Source: Gallibacterium melopsittaci (GTDB taxonomy: Bacteria; Pseudomonadota; Gammaproteobacteria; Enterobacterales; Pasteurellaceae). Taken from it: 64,000 nucleotides of DNA. This document shows positions 25,921 to 35,266 of this stretch, piece after piece. The translations under genes and the position numbers were made by a program. Where the stretch lies: assembly GCF_042433085.1 (NCBI RefSeq), contig NZ_JBHLWA010000024.1, forward strand, positions 1 to 64,000, in the 5' to 3' direction. Position 1 is the first letter of the stretch; each line of letters begins with the position of its first letter. Under the pieces are notes generated by a model, which ran no database searches, was not told the origin of the DNA, and worked only from the letters and a program-made list of their open reading frames with translations.

Positions 25921-27003
25921 ATGAAAGCCTCAATTATTAGTAAATTAGAAACCTTAGATGAACGTTATGAAGAATTGCAAGCATTGCTTGGCGATCCTTC
26001 AGTAATCAATGACCAAGAAAAGTTTCGTGCGTATTCAAAAGAGTATGCTCAATTAGAAGATGTCGTGAAATGTTTTTCCCGTTGGAAACAGTTAAATAAC
26101 GATTTAGAAGAGGCGAAAATTTTACTTGACGATCCGAGTATGAAAGAGATGGCGGAAGAAGAAATCGCTACTTGTACTGCGGGAATTGAGGAAAGTGAAC
26201 AACAATTACAAATTTTATTGCTACCTAAAGATCCTAATGATGAATATAACTGCTATTTAGAAATTCGTGCTGGGACAGGTGGTGATGAGGCAGGTATTTT
26301 TGCGGGTGATTTATTTAGAATGTATAGCCGTTATGCAGAAAGCAAACGCTGGCGGACAGAAGTGCTAAGTGCGAATGAGAGCGAGCAAGGCGGTTATAAA
26401 GAAATCATTGTAAAAATCAGTGGTGAGAATGTTTATGGGCAGTTGAAATTTGAATCAGGTGGACACCGTGTACAACGTGTACCAAAAACAGAATCACAAG
26501 GGCGTATCCATACCTCTGCCTGTACGGTTGCGGTGATGTCTGAATTACCAGAATCTGCTTTACCAGAAATTAATCCTGCTGATTTACGGATTGATACTTA
26601 TCGTTCATCTGGTGCGGGTGGACAGCATGTTAATACCACGGATTCTGCGGTACGTATTACCCATATTCCAACAGGGATTGTGGTGGAGTGCCAAGATGAA
26701 CGTTCACAACATAAAAATAAAGCAAAAGCGATGTCTGTGTTAGCTTCTCGTTTAGTACAAGCAGAAGAAGAGCGTAAAGCAGCTGAACAAGCAGATACCC
26801 GCCGTAGTTTATTAGGTTCAGGCGATCGTTCTGATAAAATCCGTACTTATAACTACCCACAAGGCCGAGTAACAGATCATCGTATTAACTTAACGTTATA
26901 TCGCTTAGATGAAGTGATGAATGGTAAAATTGATGATTTAATTCAACCAATTATTACGGAATACCAAGCAGAACAACTGGCTGCTTTGTCAGAAAATGAG
27001 TAA
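25921..27003 (+). CDS. prfA: Peptide chain release factor 1
   Basis: RF1 terminates translation at UAA and UAG. It carries the GGQ hydrolysis motif (SSGAGGQHVNTTDSAVR, near residue 233) and the stop-codon-reading region around VPKTESQGR. Two ATGs abut (25918 and 25921); the second has better spacing from AAGGTG and gives the usual 360 residues. The next gene, prmC, encodes the enzyme that methylates the GGQ glutamine, and overlaps it by 8 bases. Confidence 0.97.
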   Translation: MKASIISKLETLDERYEELQALLGDPSVINDQEKFRAYSKEYAQLEDVVKCFSRWKQLNNDLEEAKILLDDPSMKEMAEEEIATCTAGIEESEQQLQILLLPKDPNDEYNCYLEIRAGTGGDEAGIFAGDLFRMYSRYAESKRWRTEVLSANESEQGGYKEIIVKISGENVYGQLKFESGGHRVQRVPKTESQGRIHTSACTVAVMSELPESALPEINPADLRIDTYRSSGAGGQHVNTTDSAVRITHIPTGIVVECQDERSQHKNKAKAMSVLASRLVQAEEERKAAEQADTRRSLLGSGDRSDKIRTYNYPQGRVTDHRINLTLYRLDEVMNGKIDDLIQPIITEYQAEQLAALSENE

Positions 27004-27883
27004 TTCTGCCTTAAGTTATCAAAATTGGCTGCAGCAGACGACACAACAACTTAGTGTGATTGAAGCAATCTCGGATGCCAAGATTGATGCACAAATGTTA
27101 TTACAATATGTTACACAGAAGTCATCGGCTCAACTGATGGCTTTTGCGGAAACATTATTATCTGTTGAGCAATTACAAACATTAAATCAATTTGTCCAAC
27201 GGCGTTTACAGGGAGAGCCTATTGCTTATATCGTTGGTGAAAAAGGCTTTTGGACATTAGATTTAGCGGTATCAGATAAGACACTCATTCCTCGTCCAGA
27301 TACAGAGTGTTTAGTTGAAACCGCATTAGCGTTGATTGCTAAGCAGTTTGCTTCAGAAGAAAAGTTAGCAATATTAGATTTAGGTACAGGAACAGGTGCA
27401 ATAGCGTTAGCTTTAGCCTATGAATTGCAACAGCAAAAAAGGGTATATCAAGTACTTGGTGTAGATAGAATTGTGGAGGCGGTGGAATTAGCAAAACAAA
27501 ATGCAGTGAGAAATCAGTTATCACAAGTCGAATTTATCCAAAGTAATTGGTTTTCTGCTTTAGCTAAGAATGAAAAGTTTGATCTTATTGTGAGTAATCC
27601 ACCTTATATTGCAAAAGATGATCCTCATTTACAACAAGGCGATGTTCGTTTTGAGCCATTATCGGCATTAGTGGCAGAAAATAACGGTTTAGCGGATATT
27701 GAGCATATTATTCAAACAGCAAAAGAATTTATTCAACAACAAGGTTGGTTGTTGATTGAACATGGTTGGCAGCAAGCCGAGATAGTACAAACATTATTTC
27801 AACAATATCATTGGCAAAATGTGCAAACTGTTAAAGACTATGGTGGTAATCAACGTGTTACCTTTGCACAGTGGAATGGATAA
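26996..27883 (+). CDS. prmC: Release factor glutamine methyltransferase
   Basis: PrmC (HemK) uses S-adenosylmethionine to methylate the GGQ glutamine of RF1 and RF2. SAM-binding LDLGTGTGAIALALA and the catalytic NPPYIA (the N-P-P-Y of glutamine methyltransferases) are intact. Its N-terminal helical domain precedes the Rossmann fold. The 295 residues are normal. It overlaps prfA by 8 bases and is followed by the sirB1-like gene after 8 bases. Confidence 0.96.
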   Translation: MSNSALSYQNWLQQTTQQLSVIEAISDAKIDAQMLLQYVTQKSSAQLMAFAETLLSVEQLQTLNQFVQRRLQGEPIAYIVGEKGFWTLDLAVSDKTLIPRPDTECLVETALALIAKQFASEEKLAILDLGTGTGAIALALAYELQQQKRVYQVLGVDRIVEAVELAKQNAVRNQLSQVEFIQSNWFSALAKNEKFDLIVSNPPYIAKDDPHLQQGDVRFEPLSALVAENNGLADIEHIIQTAKEFIQQQGWLLIEHGWQQAEIVQTLFQQYHWQNVQTVKDYGGNQRVTFAQWNG

Positions 27884-27891
27884 TAAAAAGA

Positions 27892-28743
27892 ATGAATAAA
27901 AAAACGCCAGAAGAGATTGCATTAGAAGAAATTGCATTAAAAGAATATGAGCGACGAGTCGCAAGCAAAAAATATCTTTTTCAACAAATTGTACGTTTAA
28001 ATGAAGTCGTTGATCCAAACTTTAAAAAAAGCAGTATTTATGGACGCATGGGACATTTAACGAGAGAGTTAACACTATTTTTTAATGGTGAAACTGATGT
28101 GAAAATGCGGATTCATTTGTTATTGCAGTTTTTTTATGGAGAAAAGGGCTTTTTTTGTGATCGAGAAACCTACTTCTATTCATCTAATTTGATGTTATCA
28201 AATGTACTTAAATCAAAAGAAGGAACACCTGCAGTATTAGGTTCAATGGTGTTATTTTTAGCAGGACAGTATGATTTACCGATTACAGGTGTCAATTTTC
28301 CAACACAACTATTATTAAGAGCAGATGTTGATGATGAAGTGGCATTTATTAATCCGTGGGATGGTAAGTATGTGTCGCATGATTTATTAAAAACGTGGTT
28401 AGAAGGTTATTTAGGTTTTGGAACACAATTAACAACGGAATATGTAGGTAGTGCTGATGTTGTAGAGTTAGAAGATCGTGTTTATCAAGTGTTGAAAAAT
28501 GCGTTAATTCGTGAAGGAAAAAATGAGCAAGCATTAGCGTTAATTGAGCAGCGTTTATCTGATGATCCAGAAGACCCGTATGAAATTCGTGATCGTGGTG
28601 TGGTGTATGGCAATATGGAATGTTTCCATTTAGCTGTACCTGACTTGCAATATTTTGTTGAGCAATGTCCAGAAGATCCAATAACACCGTTAGTAAAATT
28701 ACAGCTTCAAGATTTACAAGCGATTCCTTATTCATTCCAATAA
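27892..28743 (+). CDS. SirB1-family protein (transglutaminase-like plus TPR)
   Basis: This 283-residue protein belongs to the SirB1 family usually found after prmC. GTPAVLGSMVLFLAGQYDLP fits the transglutaminase-like core, where many relatives have a cysteine protease-type fold; the expected catalytic cysteine is not evident here. The C-terminal part (NEQALALIEQRLSDDPEDPYEIRDRG) resembles TPR helices. The start MNKKTPEE lies just past the prmC stop; upstream in-frame codons are inside prmC. The function in the family is not established. Confidence 0.85.
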   Translation: MNKKTPEEIALEEIALKEYERRVASKKYLFQQIVRLNEVVDPNFKKSSIYGRMGHLTRELTLFFNGETDVKMRIHLLLQFFYGEKGFFCDRETYFYSSNLMLSNVLKSKEGTPAVLGSMVLFLAGQYDLPITGVNFPTQLLLRADVDDEVAFINPWDGKYVSHDLLKTWLEGYLGFGTQLTTEYVGSADVVELEDRVYQVLKNALIREGKNEQALALIEQRLSDDPEDPYEIRDRGVVYGNMECFHLAVPDLQYFVEQCPEDPITPLVKLQLQDLQAIPYSFQ

Positions 28744-28758
28744 ATTAAAGGAAAAATT

Positions 28759-29613
28759 ATGCAGAATAAAACCATTAAGTTAGGCAATATTGATATTGCA
28801 AATGATAAACCATTTGTCCTATTTGGCGGGATGAATGTATTAGAAAGTCGAGATATGGCGATGCAAGTTTGTGAGCAGTATGTCAAAGTGACAGAAAAAC
28901 TCAACGTCCCTTATGTGTTTAAGGCATCGTTTGATAAAGCGAACCGTTCTTCAATTTATTCTTATCGTGGGCCTGGCATGGAAGAAGGGCTAAAGATTTT
29001 TGAAGAATTAAAAACAACATTTGGGGTAAAAATTATTACGGATGTGCATGAAACTTATCAATGCCAACCTGTAGCGGATGTAGTCGATATTATTCAGTTA
29101 CCAGCATTCTTGGCAAGGCAAACTGATTTAGTCGAAGCAATGGCACGGACTGGTGCAGTAATTAATGTTAAGAAACCACAATTTCTAAGCCCAGGACAAA
29201 TGGGAAACATCGTAGAAAAAATTCATGAATGTGGCAATGATAAGGTGATTCTGTGCGATCGTGGGACTAACTTTGGTTATGATAATTTAGTGGTGGATAT
29301 GCTAGGGTTTAGCATTATGAAACAGGTGTCTAAAGGTTGCCCTGTCATTTTTGATGTGACCCACTCATTACAATGCCGTGATCCATTTGGTGCAGCCTCT
29401 GGTGGTCGCCGTGCTCAGGTGACAGAATTGGCAAGATCTGGTTTAGCCATTGGTTTAGCGGGTTTATTCCTAGAAGCACACCCAAATCCAGATAAAGCGA
29501 AGTGTGATGGCCCATCAGCATTACCGTTGGATAAATTAGAACCATTTATTGCACAAATGAAAGCGGTAGATGATTTAGTAAAAAGTTTTGCCGAATTAGA
29601 TACTGCAAATTAG
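28759..29613 (+). CDS. kdsA: 3-deoxy-8-phosphooctulonate synthase (Kdo-8-P synthase)
   Basis: KdsA condenses phosphoenolpyruvate and arabinose 5-phosphate to Kdo 8-phosphate for lipopolysaccharide inner core. FVLFGGMNVLESRD, FKASFDKANRSS and DVTHSLQCRDPFGAASGGRR are family motifs. The 284 residues are standard. It follows sirB1 by 15 bases with GGAAAAATT before the ATG, and closes the prfA-prmC-sirB1-kdsA set. Confidence 0.97.
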   Translation: MQNKTIKLGNIDIANDKPFVLFGGMNVLESRDMAMQVCEQYVKVTEKLNVPYVFKASFDKANRSSIYSYRGPGMEEGLKIFEELKTTFGVKIITDVHETYQCQPVADVVDIIQLPAFLARQTDLVEAMARTGAVINVKKPQFLSPGQMGNIVEKIHECGNDKVILCDRGTNFGYDNLVVDMLGFSIMKQVSKGCPVIFDVTHSLQCRDPFGAASGGRRAQVTELARSGLAIGLAGLFLEAHPNPDKAKCDGPSALPLDKLEPFIAQMKAVDDLVKSFAELDTAN

Positions 29614-29750
29614 TGTTTATACACACAATAGAGGGAAGTGAATAGAAATTGGGCAGCAGTAATTGATTTAATAATTTCTACTTTGCAACCCTCTGTTTTA
29701 TTGTTATCTTGAAAGCGTTTTTGTTACCAAATTGATACAAGGAGACTGTA

Positions 29751-30692
29751 ATGAAAATTGTCTTTTTAGATAGTACTGCCATTCCAAAACACATTCCGAT
29801 TCCTCGTCCTAAGTTTGCACATGAATGGGTTGAATATGAACACACTTCAGTTGCACAGGTCATTGAGCGTATGCAAGATGCGGAAATTGCGGTAACCAGT
29901 AAAGTCATTTTTAGCCGTGAAGTCATGGCACAGCTCCCAAAATTAAAATTAATCGCTATTACTGCAACAGGAACAAATAATGTTGATTTAGTGGCAGCGA
30001 AAGAACTCGGTATTGTAGTAAAAAATGTAACGGGTTATTCATCAGTTACTGTACCTGAACATGTATTAGGAATGATTTATGCGTTACGTCATAGTTTAAT
30101 GGGATGGTATCGAGATCAATTAACTGATCGATGGGTAGAAAATCTGCAATTCTGTTATTTTGATTATCCAATTAAAGATGTGAAAGGTTCTGTGTTAGGG
30201 ATCTTTGGTCGTGGCAATCTAGGGCGTGAAATTGGGCGTTTAGCAGAATTATTAGGAATGCAAGTATTGTATGCAGAACATCGTGGTGCAGCCACAGTGC
30301 GTGAAGGCTACACAAAATTTGAGGATGTCTTAGCACAAGCCGATATTTTGACATTACATTGCCCATTAACAGAAACAACGCAAAATTTAATTAATCGTGA
30401 TACTTTGGCACTGTGTAAGCGAGGTGCGATTTTAATTAATACTGGACGAGGCCCATTAGTGGATGAACAAGCGTTATTAGAGGCGTTAACATCAGGACAA
30501 CTTTCTGGTGCAGCGATTGATGTGATGCGTCAAGAACCGCCAGAAAAAGGTAATGTATTAATGGAAGCCGCAAAACGTTTACCAAATTTATTAATCACTC
30601 CACATATTGCTTGGGCATCTGATTCGGCAGTAACCACATTAGTCAATAAAGTTACGCAAAATATTGAAGAGTTTGTGGCGACAGGCAAATAA
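29751..30692 (+). CDS. D-isomer 2-hydroxyacid dehydrogenase (HprA-like)
   Basis: This is a NAD(P)-dependent reductase of 2-keto acids. The nucleotide-binding GIFGRGNLGREIGRLAELLG lies at about residues 149-168, followed by LHCPLTETTQNLI and NTGRGPLVDEQALLEAL. The catalytic Arg, Glu (RQEPP) and His (LITPHIAW) are present. The 313 residues match glycerate/hydroxypyruvate reductases, but the substrate cannot be decided. It has AAGGAG before the ATG, its own terminator, and lies between kdsA and lolC as in H. influenzae. Confidence 0.88.
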   Translation: MKIVFLDSTAIPKHIPIPRPKFAHEWVEYEHTSVAQVIERMQDAEIAVTSKVIFSREVMAQLPKLKLIAITATGTNNVDLVAAKELGIVVKNVTGYSSVTVPEHVLGMIYALRHSLMGWYRDQLTDRWVENLQFCYFDYPIKDVKGSVLGIFGRGNLGREIGRLAELLGMQVLYAEHRGAATVREGYTKFEDVLAQADILTLHCPLTETTQNLINRDTLALCKRGAILINTGRGPLVDEQALLEALTSGQLSGAAIDVMRQEPPEKGNVLMEAAKRLPNLLITPHIAWASDSAVTTLVNKVTQNIEEFVATGK

Positions 30693-30722
30693 TTTGGTTA
30701 CTGATTATTAGATAATGATAGA

Positions 30723-30756
30723 AAATCCGTTCACGGTGTATGAACGGATTTATTAT
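30723..30756 (+). terminator. Terminator of the hydroxyacid dehydrogenase gene
   Basis: AATCCGTTCA and TGAACGGATT form a 10-bp stem with a 7-base loop, followed by a broken T-tract. Confidence 0.7.
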
Positions 30757-30786
30757 GTTATTTGATTGCAAATTATAAGGAAAATT

Positions 30787-31971
30787 ATGTCGGTAAATGT
30801 TCCACTGATGGTGGCATTACGTTATTGGCGTTCTAAAAGTGGCGATCGCTTCGGTCGCCTTGTTACACGCCTCGCTAGTATTGGCATTATGTTGGGAGTA
30901 ATGGCATTGATTATTGTGTTATCTGTGATGAACGGATTAGAAAGTTATCAAAAGCAGAATGTGTTATCTCATATTCCACAAGCCGTAATTACACCACAAG
31001 CTCAACCTTTTTCGTTACAAGATAATGGCTTGCCAAATTTACCCTCTTTTGTGAATAAAGCTGTACCAATTAATCTAGCTCAAGTGATTTTGCAAGGTGC
31101 AAACGGCTTAAGTGCTGCACAGTTAATTGGCGTGCGACAACAACAAGATGATCCATTGTTAGCCTCTTTAGTCGAACCAATAGATCAATTATTACCAGCT
31201 AATCAATTCAATTTAATTATTGGGCAACGTTTAGCACAACAAAATCAATTAACTGTCGGTGATAAAGTTCGTTTGCTCATTCCTGAAAATAGTGTTTATA
31301 CCCCATTGGGTAGAATTCCTGTACAGCGTCTCTTTACCATTAGTGCGATTTATCCAGAATGGAGTATGGATGATCAGATTTTTGCTAATTTACAAGATGT
31401 AGGGCGTTTATTGCGATTAAAATCAGAACAAGTACAAGGAGTACGATTATTTTTACAAGATCCTTTTTTAATTACCGAATTACCGAAGTATTTTTCAAAT
31501 GAGGAATGGAAAATCAGTGATTGGCGAGCTCAGAAAGGGGAATTTTTCCAATCAGTCAAAATGGAAAAAAATATGATGTCTTTACTGGTTGGGCTGATCA
31601 TTTTAGTGGCGATTGCCAATATTGTTACTTCATTGAGTTTAATGGTCCTAGATAAGCAAGGCGAAATTGCAATTTTACAGACGCAAGGTTTAGCTCGTCA
31701 GCAAATTATGCGTATTTTTATTTATCAAGGTATGGTGATTAGTGTCTTAAGTACATTGATTGGGGCAGCATTGGGCATTGTCGCTACCCATTATTTAACG
31801 CTATTATTACTCTGGCTAAATCCACAAGGATTTGCTTTGCCAAGTGAAATTGATTGGTTACAGATTATTTTTATTATTGTATTTTCATTAACTTTATCTT
31901 TTATTTCTACGCTTTATCCTGCTTATCGAGCAGCGAAGATCGAGCCAGCGGAGGCGTTGCGTTATGAGTAA
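30787..31971 (+). CDS. lolC: Lipoprotein-releasing ABC transporter permease LolC
   Basis: LolC is one of two related permeases of LolCDE, which extracts outer-membrane lipoproteins from the inner membrane and hands them to LolA. One N-terminal helix (GIMLGVMALIIVLSVMNGLE), a large periplasmic MacB-like domain and three C-terminal helices are visible. The MNGLE and SLSLMVLDKQGEIAILQTQG segments are typical. The ATG follows AAGGAAAATT, giving 394 residues; an upstream in-frame ATG lies in the terminator region. It overlaps lolD by 8 bases. Confidence 0.95.
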   Translation: MSVNVPLMVALRYWRSKSGDRFGRLVTRLASIGIMLGVMALIIVLSVMNGLESYQKQNVLSHIPQAVITPQAQPFSLQDNGLPNLPSFVNKAVPINLAQVILQGANGLSAAQLIGVRQQQDDPLLASLVEPIDQLLPANQFNLIIGQRLAQQNQLTVGDKVRLLIPENSVYTPLGRIPVQRLFTISAIYPEWSMDDQIFANLQDVGRLLRLKSEQVQGVRLFLQDPFLITELPKYFSNEEWKISDWRAQKGEFFQSVKMEKNMMSLLVGLIILVAIANIVTSLSLMVLDKQGEIAILQTQGLARQQIMRIFIYQGMVISVLSTLIGAALGIVATHYLTLLLLWLNPQGFALPSEIDWLQIIFIIVFSLTLSFISTLYPAYRAAKIEPAEALRYE

Positions 31972-32677
31972 TTCTATGTCTAATTTACATTCATCTGCTT
32001 TATTGGCTTGTGAACAATTATCTAAAGTTTATCAAGAGGGTGATAAAGCGACTTCGGTGTTAAATGCGATCTCTTTTGCGGTACAACGTGGTGATTTAAC
32101 CGCGATTGTAGGGAGCTCTGGTTCAGGGAAAAGTACCTTATTACATCTCTTAGGCGGTTTAGATAAGCCAACCAGTGGAGAAGTTTGGTTGAATGGTGAG
32201 CAATTATCACAGTTATCCGATAAGCAAGTGGCTAAATTACGCAATCGACATTTAGGGTTTGTTTATCAATTTCACCATTTAATGGCAGATTTTTCTGCAC
32301 TAGAAAATGTCGCTATGCCAATGTTAATTGCGGGTGAGAAAAAAGAGTATGCGTATGCACAAGCAACCGAGATGTTACAAGCGGTGGGATTAGCACACCG
32401 AATTCAACATCGCCCATCAGCCTTATCAGGTGGCGAACGACAACGAGTGGCGATTGCGAGAGCGTTAGTGAATAACCCAGATCTTGTGCTAGCCGATGAA
32501 CCAACAGGCAATTTAGATCAAAAAACCACTGAACATATTTTTGAATTAATTCAACAATTAAATGCAGAGAAACAGATTGCGTTTCTATTGGTAACACATG
32601 ACCTGAATTTAGCGGCAAAACTACAAAAACGTTATCAGATGCGTGATGGTGTATTAACTGCGGAGGCAAGTGTATGA
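31964..32677 (+). CDS. lolD: Lipoprotein-releasing ATPase LolD
   Basis: LolD powers lipoprotein release. It has Walker A GSSGSGKST, signature LSGGERQRVAIARAL, Walker B LVLADEPTGNLD and the LolD/MacB-type FQFHHLMADFSALENVAMP segment in place of the usual Q-loop context. The 237 residues are normal. Start and stop overlap lolC (8 bases) and lolE (4 bases, ATGA), so the three subunits are translationally coupled. A 9-base ACAAGCGGT uptake word lies within it at 32377. Confidence 0.96.
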   Translation: MSNSMSNLHSSALLACEQLSKVYQEGDKATSVLNAISFAVQRGDLTAIVGSSGSGKSTLLHLLGGLDKPTSGEVWLNGEQLSQLSDKQVAKLRNRHLGFVYQFHHLMADFSALENVAMPMLIAGEKKEYAYAQATEMLQAVGLAHRIQHRPSALSGGERQRVAIARALVNNPDLVLADEPTGNLDQKTTEHIFELIQQLNAEKQIAFLLVTHDLNLAAKLQKRYQMRDGVLTAEASV

Positions 32678-33924
32678 ATACGCCATTTTTAATCAGTTGG
32701 CGTTATCAGAGAGGTAAACAAAAAAATCGATTGGTATCGCTCATTGCGTGGTTTTCTACGTTAGGGATTGCACTTGGTGTAGCGGTGTTAATTATTGGCT
32801 TAAGTGCAATGAATGGTTTTCAGCGTGAACTTAACCAACGAATTTTAGCAGTTGTACCTCATATTAGTATTACAGGATATGAGCGTCAGCCTATTGAAGA
32901 TTGGTACCAATTACAACAAGCATTACACAATAATCCTGAAGTGAAAGGTTTTTCGCCCTATGTCTCTTTTACCACCCTAGCGGAATCAGGATCTAAGCTT
33001 AAAGTTATTCAAGTAAAAGGGGTTGAACCTGTGTTGTTGGAACAGGTTAGTGCGGTAGGGCAGTTTGTGTTGAATCAGGGCTGGCAAACCTTTTCACAAC
33101 AAAAAGAGGGGATTATTCTTGGCTATGGAATTGCGAAAGATCTGGGGGTTGATGTGGGGGATTGGGTATCGTTATTGGTGTCCGATCAAGCGGAACACGA
33201 TGTAAGTAAAGTGGCACAACCAGAACGTCATCGATTACAAGTGAAAGGTATTTTACGTTTAGATGGACAACTCGATCATAGCTATGCATTTATTCCATTA
33301 GCAGTCGCACAACAATACCTCAATTATACAGCGAATCAAGCGACCGGTATTGAGCTAGCAATTAAATCGCCATTTTTGGTTAATCAGTTTGACTATTCAG
33401 CGTTATCAACCTATCCGCAAGGTTTGATTGCGAATACTTGGATAGACAGTTTTGGTTATATGTATCGTGATATTTCATTAATTAAAACAGTGATGTATTT
33501 AGCGATGGTTTTAGTGATTGGGATTGCTTGCTTTAATATTATTTCTACATTAGTAATGGCGGTGAAAGATAAACAAGGCGATATTGCAATTTTACGCACA
33601 TTAGGTGCAGATAGCCGCTTTATTCGTCATATTTTTTTATGGTATGGACTTTTTTCTGGTATGAAAGGGTGTGTCTGGGGAATTATATTAGGGATTTTAG
33701 TGGCATTAAACCTAACAAATATTATTTATCTAATCGAAAAAATTTTTCATACTAAGATTTTATCTGATGGTGTTTATTTTATTGACTTTATGCCAAGTGA
33801 GTTACATTTTAGCGATGTTGGTTTAGTTTTTGTGGCAACATTGATTTTAAGTTTGTTAGCTTCACTGTATCCAGCAATTCGTGCAGCTCGCTTGCAACCA
33901 GCAAAAGTTTTGAATAATCACTAA
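32674..33924 (+). CDS. lolE: Lipoprotein-releasing ABC transporter permease LolE
   Basis: LolE is the partner permease of LolC and contacts lipoproteins directly. It has the same topology: N-terminal helix (GIALGVAVLIIGLSAMNGFQ), periplasmic domain, and C-terminal helices around CFNIISTLVMAVKDKQGDIA. The 416 residues are normal. It starts within the end of lolD. Confidence 0.95.
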   Translation: MNTPFLISWRYQRGKQKNRLVSLIAWFSTLGIALGVAVLIIGLSAMNGFQRELNQRILAVVPHISITGYERQPIEDWYQLQQALHNNPEVKGFSPYVSFTTLAESGSKLKVIQVKGVEPVLLEQVSAVGQFVLNQGWQTFSQQKEGIILGYGIAKDLGVDVGDWVSLLVSDQAEHDVSKVAQPERHRLQVKGILRLDGQLDHSYAFIPLAVAQQYLNYTANQATGIELAIKSPFLVNQFDYSALSTYPQGLIANTWIDSFGYMYRDISLIKTVMYLAMVLVIGIACFNIISTLVMAVKDKQGDIAILRTLGADSRFIRHIFLWYGLFSGMKGCVWGIILGILVALNLTNIIYLIEKIFHTKILSDGVYFIDFMPSELHFSDVGLVFVATLILSLLASLYPAIRAARLQPAKVLNNH

Positions 33925-33980
33925 TATATTAACGTTTGTAGTTATCTGTGTTATAGGTGAAAATATCGATAGATGCTAGT

Positions 33981-34008
33981 TGAAATTAAAATTTTATATG
34001 CTAACATT
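33981..34008 (+). promoter_or_regulatory. Probable aroG promoter
   Basis: TTGAAA and TAACAT are spaced by 16 bases, starting 70 bases before the aroG ATG. No TyrR box was recognised here. Confidence 0.4.
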
Positions 34009-34050
34009 TGAACTAGTTTAGTAGTACATAAATACAAAGAGAGTGAATCA

Positions 34051-35136
34051 ATGGCAGTAATTAAAAAAGATATTCGAATTGAGAATGATGATGTTCGTAT
34101 TGCAAAAGTAGAACAACTATTACCTCCAATCGCCTTATTAGAAAAATATCCTGCAAGTAAAACTGCAGCTAAAACTGTAAAACAAACCCGTCAAGCAGTC
34201 CATAATATTTTGCATCAAGAAGATGATCGTCTTTTAGTGGTGATTGGACCTTGTTCTATTCATGATCCAGAAGCGGCGATTGATTATGCAAAACGATTAA
34301 AAGTATTACGAGAAGCATTGAAAGATGAGTTAGAAATTGTGATGCGGGTTTATTTTGAGAAACCACGTACTACGGTTGGTTGGAAAGGATTAATTAATGA
34401 TCCTCATCTAGATCATAGCTATGCACTAAATGATGGTTTACGAATGGCTCGCAAATTGTTATCAGATATTAATGATTTGGGCGTGCCATCTGCAGGTGAA
34501 TTTTTAGATATGATTACGCCACAATATATTGCTGACTTTATGAGTTGGGGTGCGATTGGTGCGAGAACAACGGAATCTCAAGTGCATCGTGAACTAGCAT
34601 CAGGGCTTTCTTGTGCGGTAGGTTTTAAAAATGGGACAAATGGCGGTGTAAAAATTGCTTTAGATGCGATTGGTGCAGCCGAAGCCTCACACTATTTCTT
34701 ATCTGTGACCAAATTTGGCCATTCAGCGATTGTAGCGACAAAAGGAAATCCTGATTGCCATATTATTTTACGTGGTGGAGATAAAGGCCCTAACTATTCA
34801 GAAGAAGATGTTTTGAAAACGGTTAAAGATATTGAAAAGAGTGGGCGTATTCCTCATGTAATGGTTGACTTTAGCCATGCAAATAGTTCAAAACAATTCA
34901 AGAAACAATTAGATGTTTGTGATGAAGTCTGTCGTCAAGTTAGTCAAGGTTCAAAACATATCTTTGGGGTTATGGTTGAAAGCAATTTAGTTGAAGGTCG
35001 CCAAGATATCATTGATGGAAAAGCATTAACATATGGACAAAGTGTTACCGATGCATGTATTGGTTGGGAAGATACCGAAAAAGTCCTTTATGATTTAGCC
35101 GCAGCAGTAAAAGCAAGAAGAGCTAAATTTGCTTAA
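34051..35136 (+). CDS. aroG: 3-deoxy-7-phosphoheptulonate synthase (AroG type)
   Basis: DAHP synthase is the first step of the shikimate pathway (PEP plus erythrose 4-phosphate). Class I motifs include VVIGPCSIHDPEAAIDYA, VMRVYFEKPRTTVGWKG and GARTTESQVHRELASGLS, and the metal ligands lie in the same regions as in AroF/G/H. The 361 residues are slightly longer than E. coli AroG (350). Which amino acid inhibits it cannot be read with certainty; AroG type is assigned by overall resemblance and by position after lolE as in H. influenzae. Confidence 0.92.
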   Translation: MAVIKKDIRIENDDVRIAKVEQLLPPIALLEKYPASKTAAKTVKQTRQAVHNILHQEDDRLLVVIGPCSIHDPEAAIDYAKRLKVLREALKDELEIVMRVYFEKPRTTVGWKGLINDPHLDHSYALNDGLRMARKLLSDINDLGVPSAGEFLDMITPQYIADFMSWGAIGARTTESQVHRELASGLSCAVGFKNGTNGGVKIALDAIGAAEASHYFLSVTKFGHSAIVATKGNPDCHIILRGGDKGPNYSEEDVLKTVKDIEKSGRIPHVMVDFSHANSSKQFKKQLDVCDEVCRQVSQGSKHIFGVMVESNLVEGRQDIIDGKALTYGQSVTDACIGWEDTEKVLYDLAAAVKARRAKFA

Positions 35137-35149
35137 ATCGTTGTTTAGG

Positions 35150-35190
35150 AAATATCGCCTGTCAATTTGCAGGCGATATTTTTATTTGTT
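35150..35190 (+). terminator. aroG terminator
   Basis: AAATATCGCCTG and CAGGCGATATTT enclose an 8-base loop and are followed by TTTATTTGTTTTTT. Confidence 0.9.
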
Positions 35191-35195
35191 TTTTA

Positions 35196-35223
35196 CTTGA
35201 AACCTTTTTGAATGCACCCATAT
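35196..35223 (+). promoter_or_regulatory. Sigma-32 heat-shock promoter of hslVU
   Basis: CTTGAAA (35196-35202) and CCCATAT (35217-35223) are separated by 14 bases. This matches the sigma-32 consensus CTTGAA / CCCCATnT almost perfectly and sits about 44 bases before the hslV ATG. Confidence 0.8.
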
Positions 35224-35266
35224 TGGGAAGCGTTGTGTCAATTGTAGAGTAAGAAGGAAATAAATT

